Source: Janthinobacterium aquaticum (GTDB taxonomy: Bacteria; Pseudomonadota; Gammaproteobacteria; Burkholderiales; Burkholderiaceae_D). Taken from it: 64,000 nt of DNA. The notes under the pieces were generated by a model. The model made no database searches and had not been told where the DNA came from. It worked only from the letters and a program-made list of their open reading frames with translations. Shown here one piece after another: positions 8,139 through 17,369 of the stretch. The stretch lies in contig NZ_WFLK01000007.1 in NCBI RefSeq assembly GCF_009208565.1, positions 219,908-283,907 on the forward strand. The letters run 5' to 3'. The first letter of the stretch is position 1. The number at the start of each line of letters is the position of its first letter. The position numbers and the translations under genes were made by a program.

Positions 8139-9601
8139 ACCATCACCCCGACGGTTACACGGCCAGTCAGCCACTGGTGCGCCAGCAGCACCACCACGCC
8201 CGGCACGCCATCCTGCAGGCCGTAGCGCTCGTCACGCAGCAACACGGCCTGGCCCAGTTCCAGCATCATCATCTCGGGTTCTCCGTCAAATTCGTAAATG
8301 GTGCGCGGCACGCTGTTCAGTGCCAGGCGCCGCGCGGCCTCGGCCTGCGCGTCAGCCGTCGTTTTCAGGCAGGTTTCGACCTGCACCGGATCGTCGCTCA
8401 GGCGGTACAGCGCCTGCACCGTATCGTCGACAGCAGTCTCTGTCAGCCATTCGGTGGCGTACATATCCGCGTGCTCGGGCGGGATGCCCGTCTGCAGCCC
8501 GGCCTGCACGGTGTAATTGCGGTCGTAGGCGATTTTGACGGCGGCCACCACCGGCAGGCGCTGCACAGGGCGCAGGCTGCCCTCACGCATCTGGTCCGGC
8601 CCGATTTCCACCGGCGCACCGGTACCAGGCAGCGCGACCTGCACCAGGCGCAACTGGCCGGTGCGTGACATTAGCGCCTGCGCGCCGACGCTGGCCGCCA
8701 GCTGCTGGATGGCCTGCGCCGCGTTGGTGCGGTCGGCGACATACAGGCCCACCACCTGCGGATGCGCCGCATCGAACGCGGCAAAATTGGCCTGGTCGAT
8801 ATCGGCCAGCGTGAAACGGTCGGACGATTTGCCATAGCCGGTGGCGATGCGCTGCACCAGCGGGGCGATGCGCGGCGCGTAGCCGCTCACGTTATCGCCC
8901 TGCACGCTGACTGTCACGGCATTGGCCAGCGGGTTAATCGGCAGCGTAAAGCGGCCAGGCCCGGCCAGGTCAAATGGCACCGGCTTGCCGTTGGTGCGCA
9001 CCTCGGCGATCTGCTCGACAGCGCCCAGGAACCCGTATTCCAGCGTGGCCGGGTTGGTCAGCAACGGCGTCACGTTGTGGCATTCGCCGAACGGTGCCGG
9101 CAGCACAGCGTCGCTGTTTGGACTGGTACCGCCCAGCTTGGCCTCGCTGATCGGTGTGTTCAGGCGTTGCAATTTATCGCGCAGCGTCAGGTTGACCGAC
9201 TCGCGTCCGGACACGGCCAGGTCGGCGATCACGCCGTCGAATATCAGGCGGAAATCTGCGCGCGACCAGGCGGCATCACCGACCCAAGCGCGGCAGCGCC
9301 GGTTGACCCAAACGTCGGCCAGCCAGCTGTCGAGCGCGCCGTCGGCGTTGTCGAGCTCGATATCGCCGCCCGACAGGCCTGCCTCACCGGTCAGGCTGAC
9401 CTGCTCGGTGAATGCCAGGCCGCCGGTGGCCAGCGGCTGATATTCCACGTTGGCCGGCACATCGGCCGGACCGGTGATGTACAGCCGCGAGGAAATGTAG
9501 CGCGTGACCTCGACGCCGGCAACGTTGGCCTGCGCCTCGATCAGCACTACCCGAACGGCAGCAGCATCCTGCAGCCAGGCCAAAAACTGTACATCCGTCA
9601 T
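8135..9601 (-). CDS. Phage tail tip / baseplate hub-type protein
   Basis: A 488-residue protein directly after the tape measure gene. Its start ATG overlaps the tape measure stop (ATGA) and is preceded by GTGGAG. The protein is beta-rich with no export signal. The order tape measure, this protein, J-like tip matches the distal-tail genes of many beta-proteobacterial siphophages, where such proteins build the tip ring to which the central fibre docks. The family cannot be named with certainty. The specific job (hub, or receptor-binding platform) is inferred from position. Confidence 0.65.
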   Translation of the reverse strand: MTDVQFLAWLQDAAAVRVVLIEAQANVAGVEVTRYISSRLYITGPADVPANVEYQPLATGGLAFTEQVSLTGEAGLSGGDIELDNADGALDSWLADVWVNRRCRAWVGDAAWSRADFRLIFDGVIADLAVSGRESVNLTLRDKLQRLNTPISEAKLGGTSPNSDAVLPAPFGECHNVTPLLTNPATLEYGFLGAVEQIAEVRTNGKPVPFDLAGPGRFTLPINPLANAVTVSVQGDNVSGYAPRIAPLVQRIATGYGKSSDRFTLADIDQANFAAFDAAHPQVVGLYVADRTNAAQAIQQLAASVGAQALMSRTGQLRLVQVALPGTGAPVEIGPDQMREGSLRPVQRLPVVAAVKIAYDRNYTVQAGLQTGIPPEHADMYATEWLTETAVDDTVQALYRLSDDPVQVETCLKTTADAQAEAARRLALNSVPRTIYEFDGEPEMMMLELGQAVLLRDERYGLQDGVPGVVVLLAHQWLTGRVTVGVMV

Positions 9602-12600
9602 TCTGCATACTCCACTGATTTTCGCCATGGCGATGTTTGGGCAGATTTTTCAACGCCGGCAACAATGGTCTTTGCGGCGCCAGCGTTCGACTCGACCGTG
9701 GCCCGCACCAGGCCCTTGGTCTGTGCGACCTGATCGCCGCGAAAACCTTTGAGCTCCTCGCGCAGCGCCTTGACCTCGGCCACCAGCGCTTCGGAACCTG
9801 CATTCGACGCAGCCGAATAACGCGCCGTGTCGAACATCGCCACCGCAGGTGCTGGCGCAACGGGCGCCACCACAGGAGCATTAGTAAATTGCACGCCCTG
9901 GCCATTGGCCACGCCCATCGCCGCCTGCAGATTGGCGATGGCCTGCGGTACTGTCAGCACGCTGTCGTTGACCGTGACCAAACCCGACACCAGTGTCGTC
10001 AGCGCATCCAGACTGGCCTGCTGCACGTCGACCTGCTGCGATGCCCATTTCAGCGCCTCATCATTGGCCGCCATCACGCGGGCATAGTCGGACGCATATT
10101 TCGCATCCGACGCATTGACCACCTGCGAGGCCGACAGAAACGCCTGCTCGGCGGCAGACAGGCCAGACTGCGCCGTCGTGTCGCCGGCATTGGCTGCGGC
10201 CAGCGTTTTCTCGAACTGTGCGCGCGCCTCGGCATAACGCTGCTCGGGCGTCAGGATCGACTGATTGCCCAGCGCCAAACTCGCATTCATACCGACCAGC
10301 GAGGCGCCAAACGCCTTCCAAGTCCCCTGCAGCGTTTTGGCTGCCGCCGCTTCAGTCTCATACGCTTTGGCTACAGCGTCTTTTGCGGTTACCACCGCCT
10401 TGGCCGCCTGCACCTGATCGAACAGCGCTTTATTGACGTCGGCGATGCCGGCGCGCTGGATGGCCAGCAACTCCGTTTCGGATTTCGTCAATTCGTTGAG
10501 CTGCTGCTGCAGGTCGCGGTGCTCGCTGGCGATCTCGCTGGCGGTTTTTGCCACTGCCGCGTAATCGCCGGTCGCCGCTGCCAGCTGGCTGGTGTAGTCC
10601 GTCGCCGCCTTGAACGCCGGCGCCAGAGCCAACAGCTTGATGTACATCTCCTGGCCGCTCGTGCTGGACAGGTCCAGGCCCAGCACAATCTGTTTGTACT
10701 GGTCGACCGTTTTCACGCCGGACATATTCAACGCCGCCAGCGTGTCGGCCACGCTCGACAGCACCGGCGCCATCTGCTCGGCCTCGGTCAGGAAGTTCTC
10801 GGCAAAGAAGCTGGTGCCTGAAGTCAATGCATCCAGACTGCCGGCCAGCTTGATCAGGTTCTCGCGCGCGCCGATGGTGGCCACGCCCACGGCGCCGAAC
10901 GCCTGCTGCGACGTGCGGCCTATCAGCTGCAGCGCAGCATCGACGCCGGCGTAGTCCTGCGACACACGCTGCAGTGTGGTGCTGAGCGCCTCCCCCTTCA
11001 GCTGGAACTGGGACAGGCCCGGCACCAGCTCGGCCGCAATGGTGTTGCCGACTCCCTCGAAAAACGTGGTCACCGCGTCCAGGCGCTCGGCCTCAGTTTT
11101 CAGGCCGGTCAGGTTGATGTTCAGCGCCTGCGCGCGCGTGGCCAGGCTGGCCGTATCCACACCCAACGTGTTGGCCAGCGTAGCCGACACATTGCGGATA
11201 GCAGCGTAGGTTTCGACGAACGCTGCCGAGGTGGTAGCGTCAACCGCGCTGGTGTCCGTGCCCGACTTGTCGCTGCGGAACCAGCCGCCCTTTTGCGACC
11301 ATTTCGCGTAATCGTTACCCGTGAAGCCGGTACCGGTCAGCGTACCGGTAATGCCCGTCTCACCGTATTTTTTATCGCCCATGCCAAACAGGCGATTGCC
11401 GATACCGCCGATCACACCGCCCAGCGCACCGCCGATGGCCGCGCCCACCGGACCGCCCAAGAACGCGCCGGCGACCGCACCGATGCCGGTACCGCCGATC
11501 ACGGTGGCATTGCTGCCAAACTGGCCGGAGATCAGTTTGCCACCCAGCACGCCAGCAGCGATGCCAGCAGCCGCAGTGACAGCGGCGCCAGCGTAGGCAC
11601 CGGCCGTCACTGCGCCAGCGCTACCTACACCGCCCGAGGCGGCATACAGGCCTGCAGCATCTGCTGCGCCCACCAGCCCGGTACTACCCAGGCCAGCGCC
11701 GAATGCCTCGATGGCGGTCGAGCCGAATAGCGTGCCCAGGCTGACCACGCTGGTGCCGAGGCCGGCGGTCAGGCCGGCGAAACCTTGCGTCGCGATGGTG
11801 TAGGCGGTTTTGGCGCTTTGCACCAGGCTGCCAACGCCACCCAGGCCACCGGCAGCGCCGGTACCGCCCAGCCCGCCGGCAGATGCCAGGCCAGCGACGC
11901 CGGTACCAGACACCGATGCGCCGATGTTCAGGATCCATTTCTTGATGGTCATCTGATAGAGCAGGTCGAGCAGGCCGTTTTTCAGCGTGTCGCGCAGGCG
12001 ATCGAATGCGGATTTTCCGCTATCGAAAATCGAGACAAAAGTGTCGTGGGCGGTGCTGTCGATCGACTCCCACATTTTACGGTTGGCCTCAATCTCCGGT
12101 TTAGCTAGCTGGTTGCTGTACCAGGTCGAATATTCTTCCTGCAAGCGCTTCTGCGCATCGGTGCCGGCGCCGGCCAGGGCGATGCGCTCCTGCCACATGG
12201 CCGCGTCGATTTTCAGCAGCGCAGCAGCGCGCGATTTTTCATCGAACAGCGATTCAGCAGCAAAGCGGCGGTTTTCTTCAGCCAACTGGGCAGCGTAGCC
12301 CAGCGCCTTGGTCTGCGCCAGTGTGGCCTGCTCTACGCGTGTCCGCTCGTCCGCCTCCGCTTTCAGGCGCTTGATCTGGCCCTCTTCGACCACTTTGCCC
12401 GCTACCTTTTCCTGCAGCAGGAACTTTTCCAGCGCCGTCTGCTCGCGCACCGCCACCATGGCCAGCTCGCGGGCATCGGCCGATTTACCCAGCATTTGAG
12501 ATTCGACGGTCAGGGCGGCGGCGGACTCCTGGCGTGCCAGCGTGCTCTCGTTGATGAACTTCGCTACATCCCTCTCGGTCTGCTGCGCCTTGACTGCCTC

Positions 12601-14307
12601 TTCTGCAACCTTGTTTGCTGCAAGTTGAGCGACGGCCTCAGCCTTCAAGGCATTCAGCCGCGCCAGGTCGGCACCGGACAGATTCTTTTTGCTGCGCTCT
12701 TCTTCCAGGTTCAACTTGATGGCGAATTTCTGGTTTTCGGTCGCCGCCAGGCCGGTGGCCAGCTCCATCTCGTTTTCAGCGGTCTTTGCCTTGATGGCCG
12801 CGATCAGCGTGGTCAGGCCGGCGACTTCCTTGCTGGCGGCAGCATCACCCTTGGCGCGCGCCTCCTGCGCTTGCCGGTTCAATTTCTCCTGCGCGATCAG
12901 CAGGTTCAGCTCTTCGGTGCGTTTGGCTTTCTGCGCTCCGGTCATCGTAATGGTGCCGTCGCTCAATTCGGCATTCATTTTGATAAGCAGCCGCTGCCCT
13001 TCCGTCAGCGCAGCGCCTGTCTGAATTTCCATCTTTTGCACTGCAATTTTCTGCTCGATAGCTTTGGTAAGGGCGTCGTACTCCTTCTCCGAATCCTTGG
13101 TGATCGATGGATTGCCACTGCCGGTCAGGGGAACAGCACCTGGTACCGGCGCTGGTGCGGCGCCTTTGCCAAGCGCGCTCGGATCGCCAAAGCCAGTTTT
13201 GATGGCCACGTATTTCAGGATCGACACCGTCGTCTTCGTCGCGGCCTCGGCGACCTTATCAAACCATTGCGATGCGGATTGCCCCCACTCCTTGATCTGC
13301 TCGCCGAACCTCGGCAGGCTTGACCCGCTGCCATAGATATCGTTGAACGCGCTGACGATGGTATTTTTTGACTTCAGGATGGTCAGCGACGCTTCTGTCA
13401 CAGCCGGGGTCAGGCTGCTGGTCAGGAAAGTGCTGATCTGGGCCCACATGCTCTTCCCACCAGGCAGGATGTCATGCCAGATTTTTCCCAGCCGCACCAC
13501 GGCAGCGGCCTGTTCATCGGTCGTAGTGGCCGACAGGTCGCTGGCGCGCGCAATGTCTTCCAGTACCTGAACCTTGCCCTCAAAGCCTGCCTTCGACGCA
13601 GCAGCATATTTCTCGGCTTCGCTCGACATGGCGGCGATCTTCTTCGCCACCGCGATGGTCACGTCGTCGGTCTTGAGCAGTGCGTTGTTTGCATCGACGA
13701 TATCGACGCCGAGCTTACTGAAAAACGTGCTGCCATCGCTTGCCGCAGCTTCTTTCATTTTGTCGCGCAGTTTGACCATCGAACTGCCAAACTCCGTGGC
13801 GCTAACGTTTGAGCGTGCAGCCGTAGCCTCAAAGCGCGAAATCTGCGACGCCGTGATGCCGCTTGAGATGGCAAGGCCGGCCAGCGCCGAATCGGCATCC
13901 AAGCCCTTTTTCACCAGCACGGCGATGGCAGCTGCAGCGGCGGTAACGGCCACGACAAGGCCAATACCTATTTTCTTGATCAGGCTGTCGGACTTTTCTT
14001 CCGTTTCGCCCATCTTGTCTTTGGTCTTGCTCATGGCGCTGTTGAAGCCAGGCAGCACGCCAATGACCTTCCCGAATGCGCTCGATGCCGAATCCGAGAG
14101 CGAACTGAATGCCCCCTTGGATTTTTCACCGATACCCGAGAATACTGACTTCAGCGAATCCCACATACCGCCGGCCAAGCTCTTGAGCTTGTCAAAAATG
14201 GACGCAATGAAGCCCATGGACTCGCCGCCGATCTTCTTGGCCTCGGCCATGCCCTGCTTATATTTTTCAATATCAGCCATCAGGCGAACTTCAATGCCAT
14301 GAAACAT
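9598..14307 (-). CDS. Tape measure protein
   Basis: 1569 residues, the largest gene in the window. The N-terminus has helical heptads, then a hydrophobic helix at about 105-128 (IGIGLVVAVTAAAAAIAVLV). The middle is a long charged coiled coil. Residues about 780-990 form a Gly/Ala-rich hydrophobic region with repeated GG and AG steps, probably the segment released into the host membrane. This is the classical tape measure layout, and it sets tail length. ATG 14307 was chosen over an upstream TTG because CTGGAG lies 6 nt before it. It follows the tail chaperone and gp10-like genes. Confidence 0.95.
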   Translation of the reverse strand: MFHGIEVRLMADIEKYKQGMAEAKKIGGESMGFIASIFDKLKSLAGGMWDSLKSVFSGIGEKSKGAFSSLSDSASSAFGKVIGVLPGFNSAMSKTKDKMGETEEKSDSLIKKIGIGLVVAVTAAAAAIAVLVKKGLDADSALAGLAISSGITASQISRFEATAARSNVSATEFGSSMVKLRDKMKEAAASDGSTFFSKLGVDIVDANNALLKTDDVTIAVAKKIAAMSSEAEKYAAASKAGFEGKVQVLEDIARASDLSATTTDEQAAAVVRLGKIWHDILPGGKSMWAQISTFLTSSLTPAVTEASLTILKSKNTIVSAFNDIYGSGSSLPRFGEQIKEWGQSASQWFDKVAEAATKTTVSILKYVAIKTGFGDPSALGKGAAPAPVPGAVPLTGSGNPSITKDSEKEYDALTKAIEQKIAVQKMEIQTGAALTEGQRLLIKMNAELSDGTITMTGAQKAKRTEELNLLIAQEKLNRQAQEARAKGDAAASKEVAGLTTLIAAIKAKTAENEMELATGLAATENQKFAIKLNLEEERSKKNLSGADLARLNALKAEAVAQLAANKVAEEAVKAQQTERDVAKFINESTLARQESAAALTVESQMLGKSADARELAMVAVREQTALEKFLLQEKVAGKVVEEGQIKRLKAEADERTRVEQATLAQTKALGYAAQLAEENRRFAAESLFDEKSRAAALLKIDAAMWQERIALAGAGTDAQKRLQEEYSTWYSNQLAKPEIEANRKMWESIDSTAHDTFVSIFDSGKSAFDRLRDTLKNGLLDLLYQMTIKKWILNIGASVSGTGVAGLASAGGLGGTGAAGGLGGVGSLVQSAKTAYTIATQGFAGLTAGLGTSVVSLGTLFGSTAIEAFGAGLGSTGLVGAADAAGLYAASGGVGSAGAVTAGAYAGAAVTAAAGIAAGVLGGKLISGQFGSNATVIGGTGIGAVAGAFLGGPVGAAIGGALGGVIGGIGNRLFGMGDKKYGETGITGTLTGTGFTGNDYAKWSQKGGWFRSDKSGTDTSAVDATTSAAFVETYAAIRNVSATLANTLGVDTASLATRAQALNINLTGLKTEAERLDAVTTFFEGVGNTIAAELVPGLSQFQLKGEALSTTLQRVSQDYAGVDAALQLIGRTSQQAFGAVGVATIGARENLIKLAGSLDALTSGTSFFAENFLTEAEQMAPVLSSVADTLAALNMSGVKTVDQYKQIVLGLDLSSTSGQEMYIKLLALAPAFKAATDYTSQLAAATGDYAAVAKTASEIASEHRDLQQQLNELTKSETELLAIQRAGIADVNKALFDQVQAAKAVVTAKDAVAKAYETEAAAAKTLQGTWKAFGASLVGMNASLALGNQSILTPEQRYAEARAQFEKTLAAANAGDTTAQSGLSAAEQAFLSASQVVNASDAKYASDYARVMAANDEALKWASQQVDVQQASLDALTTLVSGLVTVNDSVLTVPQAIANLQAAMGVANGQGVQFTNAPVVAPVAPAPAVAMFDTARYSAASNAGSEALVAEVKALREELKGFRGDQVAQTKGLVRATVESNAGAAKTIVAGVEKSAQTSPWRKSVEYAE

Positions 14308-14320
14308 GCGCAACTCCAGT

Positions 14321-14824
14321 TTATTTTTTCAGGACCGCTTTGACTTCTTCCTCGACCAACGCGATTGCATCGAGGGTGCGAGCGTCCAGCGCCGGGCGCA
14401 GAAAAGGATGCGCCTGCATGCCTGGATGGTTCAGCGCCAAATACGAGCGGCCGCCAAATGACAGGCGCCGGCCATTTCGACCGCGGATAACGTGCGCGGC
14501 CGCACCGGTGAACTCGATGATGTGTGCGTAATAAACAATCGCGCCGCTCGGCGTTTTGCCACCAGCCTTTACTGAGGCGAACACACGGTCGCCCTTCTCC
14601 CATACCGTTGCGCGGATGGTGTCGCGAAGGGCGCCGGGATAGCCACCGTACATCTTCGCGTTCTCGCCAGCTGGCTTGCCCACTGGGCAGTTCTCCTTCG
14701 CCTGCGCCTCGATCACCTTGGCGCCGGCATACAGGCCGGCGCGCGCGCCCTGCTGCATTTTCTTCGACGAGTCATCCAGAAATTTCAGCCAGTCATCCAG
14801 GCCGACCACGATTGAATTTGTCAT
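14321..14824 (-). CDS. HK97 gp10-like tail/neck protein
   Basis: A 167-residue protein with the gp10 pattern: N-terminal helix with conserved Leu, then AGAKVIEAQAKENCPVGKP, LRDTIRATV, a YYAHIIEFTG strand and the C-terminal HPFLRPALDA. HK97 gp10-family proteins act at the head-tail joint or tail completion. The start at 14824 has a good AAGAGG ribosome site, and upstream in-frame codons lack one. Placement is odd: gp10 usually lies between the head closure and tail terminator genes, but here it follows the G/GT chaperone and precedes the tape measure. Confidence 0.8.
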   Translation of the reverse strand: MTNSIVVGLDDWLKFLDDSSKKMQQGARAGLYAGAKVIEAQAKENCPVGKPAGENAKMYGGYPGALRDTIRATVWEKGDRVFASVKAGGKTPSGAIVYYAHIIEFTGAAAHVIRGRNGRRLSFGGRSYLALNHPGMQAHPFLRPALDARTLDAIALVEEEVKAVLKK

Positions 14825-14858
14825 GCCGGCCCTCTTAGAAATAGCGGTTGTGGTGAAA

Positions 14859-15715
14859 TTACGCCAGGAACTGATCGATGCTGCGCTGCATGTTTTCCGC
14901 TCGCGCCTGCTTGAGCACTGGAGCGGCAGCAAATGGCGGCGGGCAGTCTCGCGCCGTCGCCTTATGCGATTCGTCCAGATACTCGTTAGACAGGCGGCGC
15001 AGCAGTCGCGCCTCCCATGGCTGAAACTCAACACTGAGAAGCTCCTGCCAAGCCAGCAGCTCGACGCCGGTGATAGGCCCGTTACCCATGCCCGCTGCTA
15101 CTGTCGGGCCGAATTCAAATAGGTAATCCACCAGGTAACCGCCCCACTCCAGCGGCGGCATTTCGATGGGTGTCTTGTTCAATCGCAACGCCTCGCGGCG
15201 CGACACCTCGGGAGGCGCCGGCGGCGCGCCGGCAGGCCGCTTCGGCGCATCCGGAATTGCGTTTAGCCAGGCAGCGTGCCGGACGTAGTCGGCGAGCTGG
15301 TCAGCAATTTTTTTTTGAAATTGCTCCGCTCACCCAAGAATTTTTCGACGTCGTCGGCGATGTGGCCGATTTCGATATCGGAATAGGTGCGCTTGAACAG
15401 CTCATAGCCGGCGCCCTGGCCGTCGCCGAAATTGTTGAAGCTGATCGTGCAGGCGGCCAGGAATTCGGCACGTTCCTTGATCTTGTCGTCAGCGCTTTGT
15501 TTGGCGTCCGCCTTGCCCTGCATGCGATTGAAGACGCGCGCGCTGTTACGCTCCTCGGCAGCGTGGCGGGCCTTCTGGAATTCCTTGGTGCCGGGGCTGT
15601 GCAGCGTGATGGTCAGCGCGTTACCTTGCTCGTCGGCCTGCGGCTCACCGGCCGCGTCGCGCACGATCATTTCTGCTGCTGCGGCGATAGCCAGTTGCTT
15701 GATATTGAAGGTCAT
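14859..15715 (-). CDS. Tail assembly chaperone GT fusion made by -1 frameshift
   Basis: The reading frame of the G-like protein (from 15715) runs into an A9 tract. Slipping back one base at 15308 continues without a stop, through IADQLADYVRHAAWLN and a Pro-rich linker (RPAGAPPAPPE), into the 14859 frame, giving about 285 residues (136 + 149). The downstream part (MPPLEWGGYLVDYL, ELLAWQELLSVEFQPWEARL) has no good ribosome site; its only local start would be GTG 15206. This is the conserved G/GT arrangement of long-tailed phages, where G and GT coat the tape measure and recruit tube subunits. Frame arithmetic was checked base by base. Confidence 0.85.
15263..15715 (-). CDS. Tail assembly chaperone, G-like short form
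   Basis: A 150-residue helical protein made when the ribosome stays in frame, ending SSPTTSGTLPG. It has the features of lambda gpG-type chaperones: small, charged helices (KEFQKARHAAEERNSARVF), and located between the tail tube and tape measure. ATG 15715 follows AAAGGTAACACCATC. The last 14 residues after the slippery tract (LLTSS...) differ from the GT form. The ratio of G to GT would be fixed by slip efficiency. Confidence 0.85.
   Translation of the reverse strand: MTFNIKQLAIAAAAEMIVRDAAGEPQADEQGNALTITLHSPGTKEFQKARHAAEERNSARVFNRMQGKADAKQSADDKIKERAEFLAACTISFNNFGDGQGAGYELFKRTYSDIEIGHIADDVEKFLGERSNFKKKLLTSSPTTSGTLPG
15308..15316 (-). promoter_or_regulatory. Programmed -1 ribosomal frameshift site (A9 tract)
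   Basis: On the minus strand nine A residues follow TTC (zero frame TTC AAA AAA AAA TTG), offering the slippery heptamer A AAA AAA. Slipping back one base joins the G frame to the T frame with no stop for 149 codons. GC-rich sequence downstream could form a stimulatory stem; none was modelled. Confidence 0.85.
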
Positions 15716-15832
15716 GATGGTGTTACCTTTCTTCTATAGGTGGGATATGTGCACCATGCCTGTCGCCTCTCCATAGAGAAGACGGCCAGGCCAGTGATGG
15801 TGATGGCTACGGCTGGCGCCGCGCCGGGACGG

Positions 15833-16285
15833 TTAAGCGGTGATGGTGTCGCTCTGGCGCAGCAGGACGAAGTTGCCCTTGACGGCGTCATTGCTGGCAC
15901 CGTTGTTTTCGATAAAGCTCTTCACTTGGGCGGTGAAGAAGCGCTCCGCAGTACCCTGCTTTTTCAGCTTGAAGGCCGGAATGCTGTAGTCATTGGCGGC
16001 GGCAGCGATGATGATCTGGCCAGCGTCGGCCTCATTCCATGCGCATTCGAACGCAGCGTCAGGCAATTTGTAGCTGCCCTTCTTCTCGCGATCGTGCGCA
16101 TTGCCGACGGTTGACAGCGTCGCGGTACTGTATTCGCGACCGTTGACGCTGCCGACGTTGGTGATCAGGCCCACCTCAACCCAGGTGAGTGCTGCATATG
16201 CAACGGCCGTATCGGCGGTTGGGCGCGTCGCGCTGACATAAAGCTTGGTGCCGGCGACTGTTTCGAAGTCATCTTCAAATGCCAT
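15833..16285 (-). CDS. Major tail tube protein
   Basis: A 150-residue beta-rich protein (MAFEDDFETVAGTKLYVSAT...) of the size of siphovirus tail tube subunits, placed between the tail terminator and the G/GT chaperone genes exactly as expected. Start 16285 has AAAGGTAAC 7-8 nt upstream. The longer frame to 16342 reads through a terminator and lacks a ribosome site. The hexamers it forms would stack along the tape measure. A terminator hairpin lies just before its ribosome site, so expression of this and all downstream genes may depend on read-through. Confidence 0.8.
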   Translation of the reverse strand: MAFEDDFETVAGTKLYVSATRPTADTAVAYAALTWVEVGLITNVGSVNGREYSTATLSTVGNAHDREKKGSYKLPDAAFECAWNEADAGQIIIAAAANDYSIPAFKLKKQGTAERFFTAQVKSFIENNGASNDAVKGNFVLLRQSDTITA

Positions 16286-16298
16286 GATGTTACCTTTC

Positions 16299-16338
16299 AA
16301 AAAAAAGCCCGCTCGCTGGAATGCGATACGGGCGGGCT
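16299..16338 (-). terminator. Intrinsic terminator inside the late operon, before the tail tube gene
   Basis: On the minus strand AGCCCGC (16338-16332) pairs with GCGGGCT (16312-16306) across a 19-nt loop and is followed by eight T residues. It lies between the tail terminator gene and the tail tube ribosome site. In a one-directional late operon this should block transcription unless polymerase is modified by an antiterminator. Confidence 0.8.
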
Positions 16339-16378
16339 GCAAAATATGTGGCTCGGGAAGAGCGGAAGTGGTGCTGGA

Positions 16379-16786
16379 TCAGTTCTGCTCGACGTAGTTG
16401 ACAAGAAAATCACGCGACTGCTGAAAGATGTCGGCATCGTCGTTGCTGATATCCGGCCCGACCTGCTCGCGCATGACGCTGCGCACGGCGATGCCTGCGA
16501 CCTCGCCGGTATGCGGGCCTGGGCCCAGCTTAGTTGCCTGCAGCACAGCCTTCTGGCTATCGTAGGTTTTGGCCAGTACCGTCACTTGCACCCGGGCGCG
16601 CACCAGCACCGCCGCCTGGCTGAGTGAGGCAGTGGCCAGCTCGACGCGACTGATTTCACGGATGCCAATGGCCGGTAATTCGGCGCGCTGCGGCACCGTA
16701 CCCAATACGATGTTCTTGGCCTCCACCAGTGCGCGAACTGGCGCATGTGCCATCAGCAGCGCACGGATCACGTCGACCGAACTCAT
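16379..16786 (-). CDS. Tail terminator / tail completion protein (DUF3168-like)
   Basis: A 135-residue alpha/beta protein: N-terminal helix (MSSVDVIRALLMAHAPVRALV), a strand-rich core (LPAIGIREISRVEL; VLVRARVQVTVLAK) and helix YDSQKAVLQATKL. This order, and the location between the head-closure genes and the tail tube, match tail terminator proteins that cap the tube at the head-proximal end. Its start overlaps the upstream small gene stop (ATGA). Family assignment is by pattern and position. Confidence 0.65.
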   Translation of the reverse strand: MSSVDVIRALLMAHAPVRALVEAKNIVLGTVPQRAELPAIGIREISRVELATASLSQAAVLVRARVQVTVLAKTYDSQKAVLQATKLGPGPHTGEVAGIAVRSVMREQVGPDISNDDADIFQQSRDFLVNYVEQN

Positions 16787-17022
16787 TTAGCCAGCGCCGG
16801 CTTGGCCTTGCTCTTCGTAACCGCCGCCGGCGCGACCTCACTGCGCACCGGCTCAATGTCCGGCACCGCTACCGCAACGGCCACGCCCTTGCGGATATGG
16901 GCCAGCGCCAGGCGTGTGCCGCGCGCGCTGTCGACGGTCTCGTATTCCTGACCTGCCGCCAGGTCGATGACGGTCACGCCATCCAGAGAACCGGGCAAGG
17001 ATTGGGTCATTTTGATCTTCAT
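16783..17022 (-). CDS. Small phage structural-region protein, unknown
   Basis: A 79-residue protein starting MKIKMTQSLPGSLDGVTVIDLAAGQEYETVDS, compact and beta-rich, with a Lys/Ala tail (TKSKAKPALAK). Start 17022 is preceded by GAAAGGGCGAAC. The frame continues upstream of it but overlaps the head closure gene. It lies between head closure and tail terminator genes. Its role is unknown, but small proteins of this type are common in Burkholderiales phage head-tail modules. Confidence 0.65.
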   Translation of the reverse strand: MKIKMTQSLPGSLDGVTVIDLAAGQEYETVDSARGTRLALAHIRKGVAVAVAVPDIEPVRSEVAPAAVTKSKAKPALAK

Positions 17023-17033
17023 GTTCGCCCTTT

Positions 17034-17369
17034 CTATGACGAGAATTTCTCGACCGTGAATTCGAGCTCGCGACCGCCCAGGATCGAGGCCGGGCCGCCG
17101 GTAATGGACAGCGTGCGGCGGCGCTTCGTCAGCTCGACGATGCGCATGTCCGACGTGATGCCGTCGCGGTACCGGATCCATACCGTCGCACTGTCATGCG
17201 CCAGGCGCAGGCCTTGCTGCGTGGCGTCCGTGTTGCCCGGCCTGGCATCTTCAATCTTGGCGCCAACCTCGGCCACCAGGGTCCAGCCGCCAGCCGGCTT
17301 GCCGGTATCAGGGTCGATCTCCGGCGGCGCCTCGATGCGAATACGGTCACGGAATTTAAGAGCGCTCAT
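17034..17369 (-). CDS. Head-tail adaptor / head closure protein
   Basis: A 111-residue protein with the pattern of the SPP1 gp16-like head-tail adaptor family: MSALKFRDRIRIEAPPE, then GGWTLVAEVGAKIEDARPGN, DSATVWIRYRDGI and a C-terminal GRELEFTVEKFSS. Members close the connector channel after DNA packaging and offer the surface that the tail binds. The start overlaps the connector stop (ATGA). Position after the connector agrees. Confidence 0.8.
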   Translation of the reverse strand: MSALKFRDRIRIEAPPEIDPDTGKPAGGWTLVAEVGAKIEDARPGNTDATQQGLRLAHDSATVWIRYRDGITSDMRIVELTKRRRTLSITGGPASILGGRELEFTVEKFSS

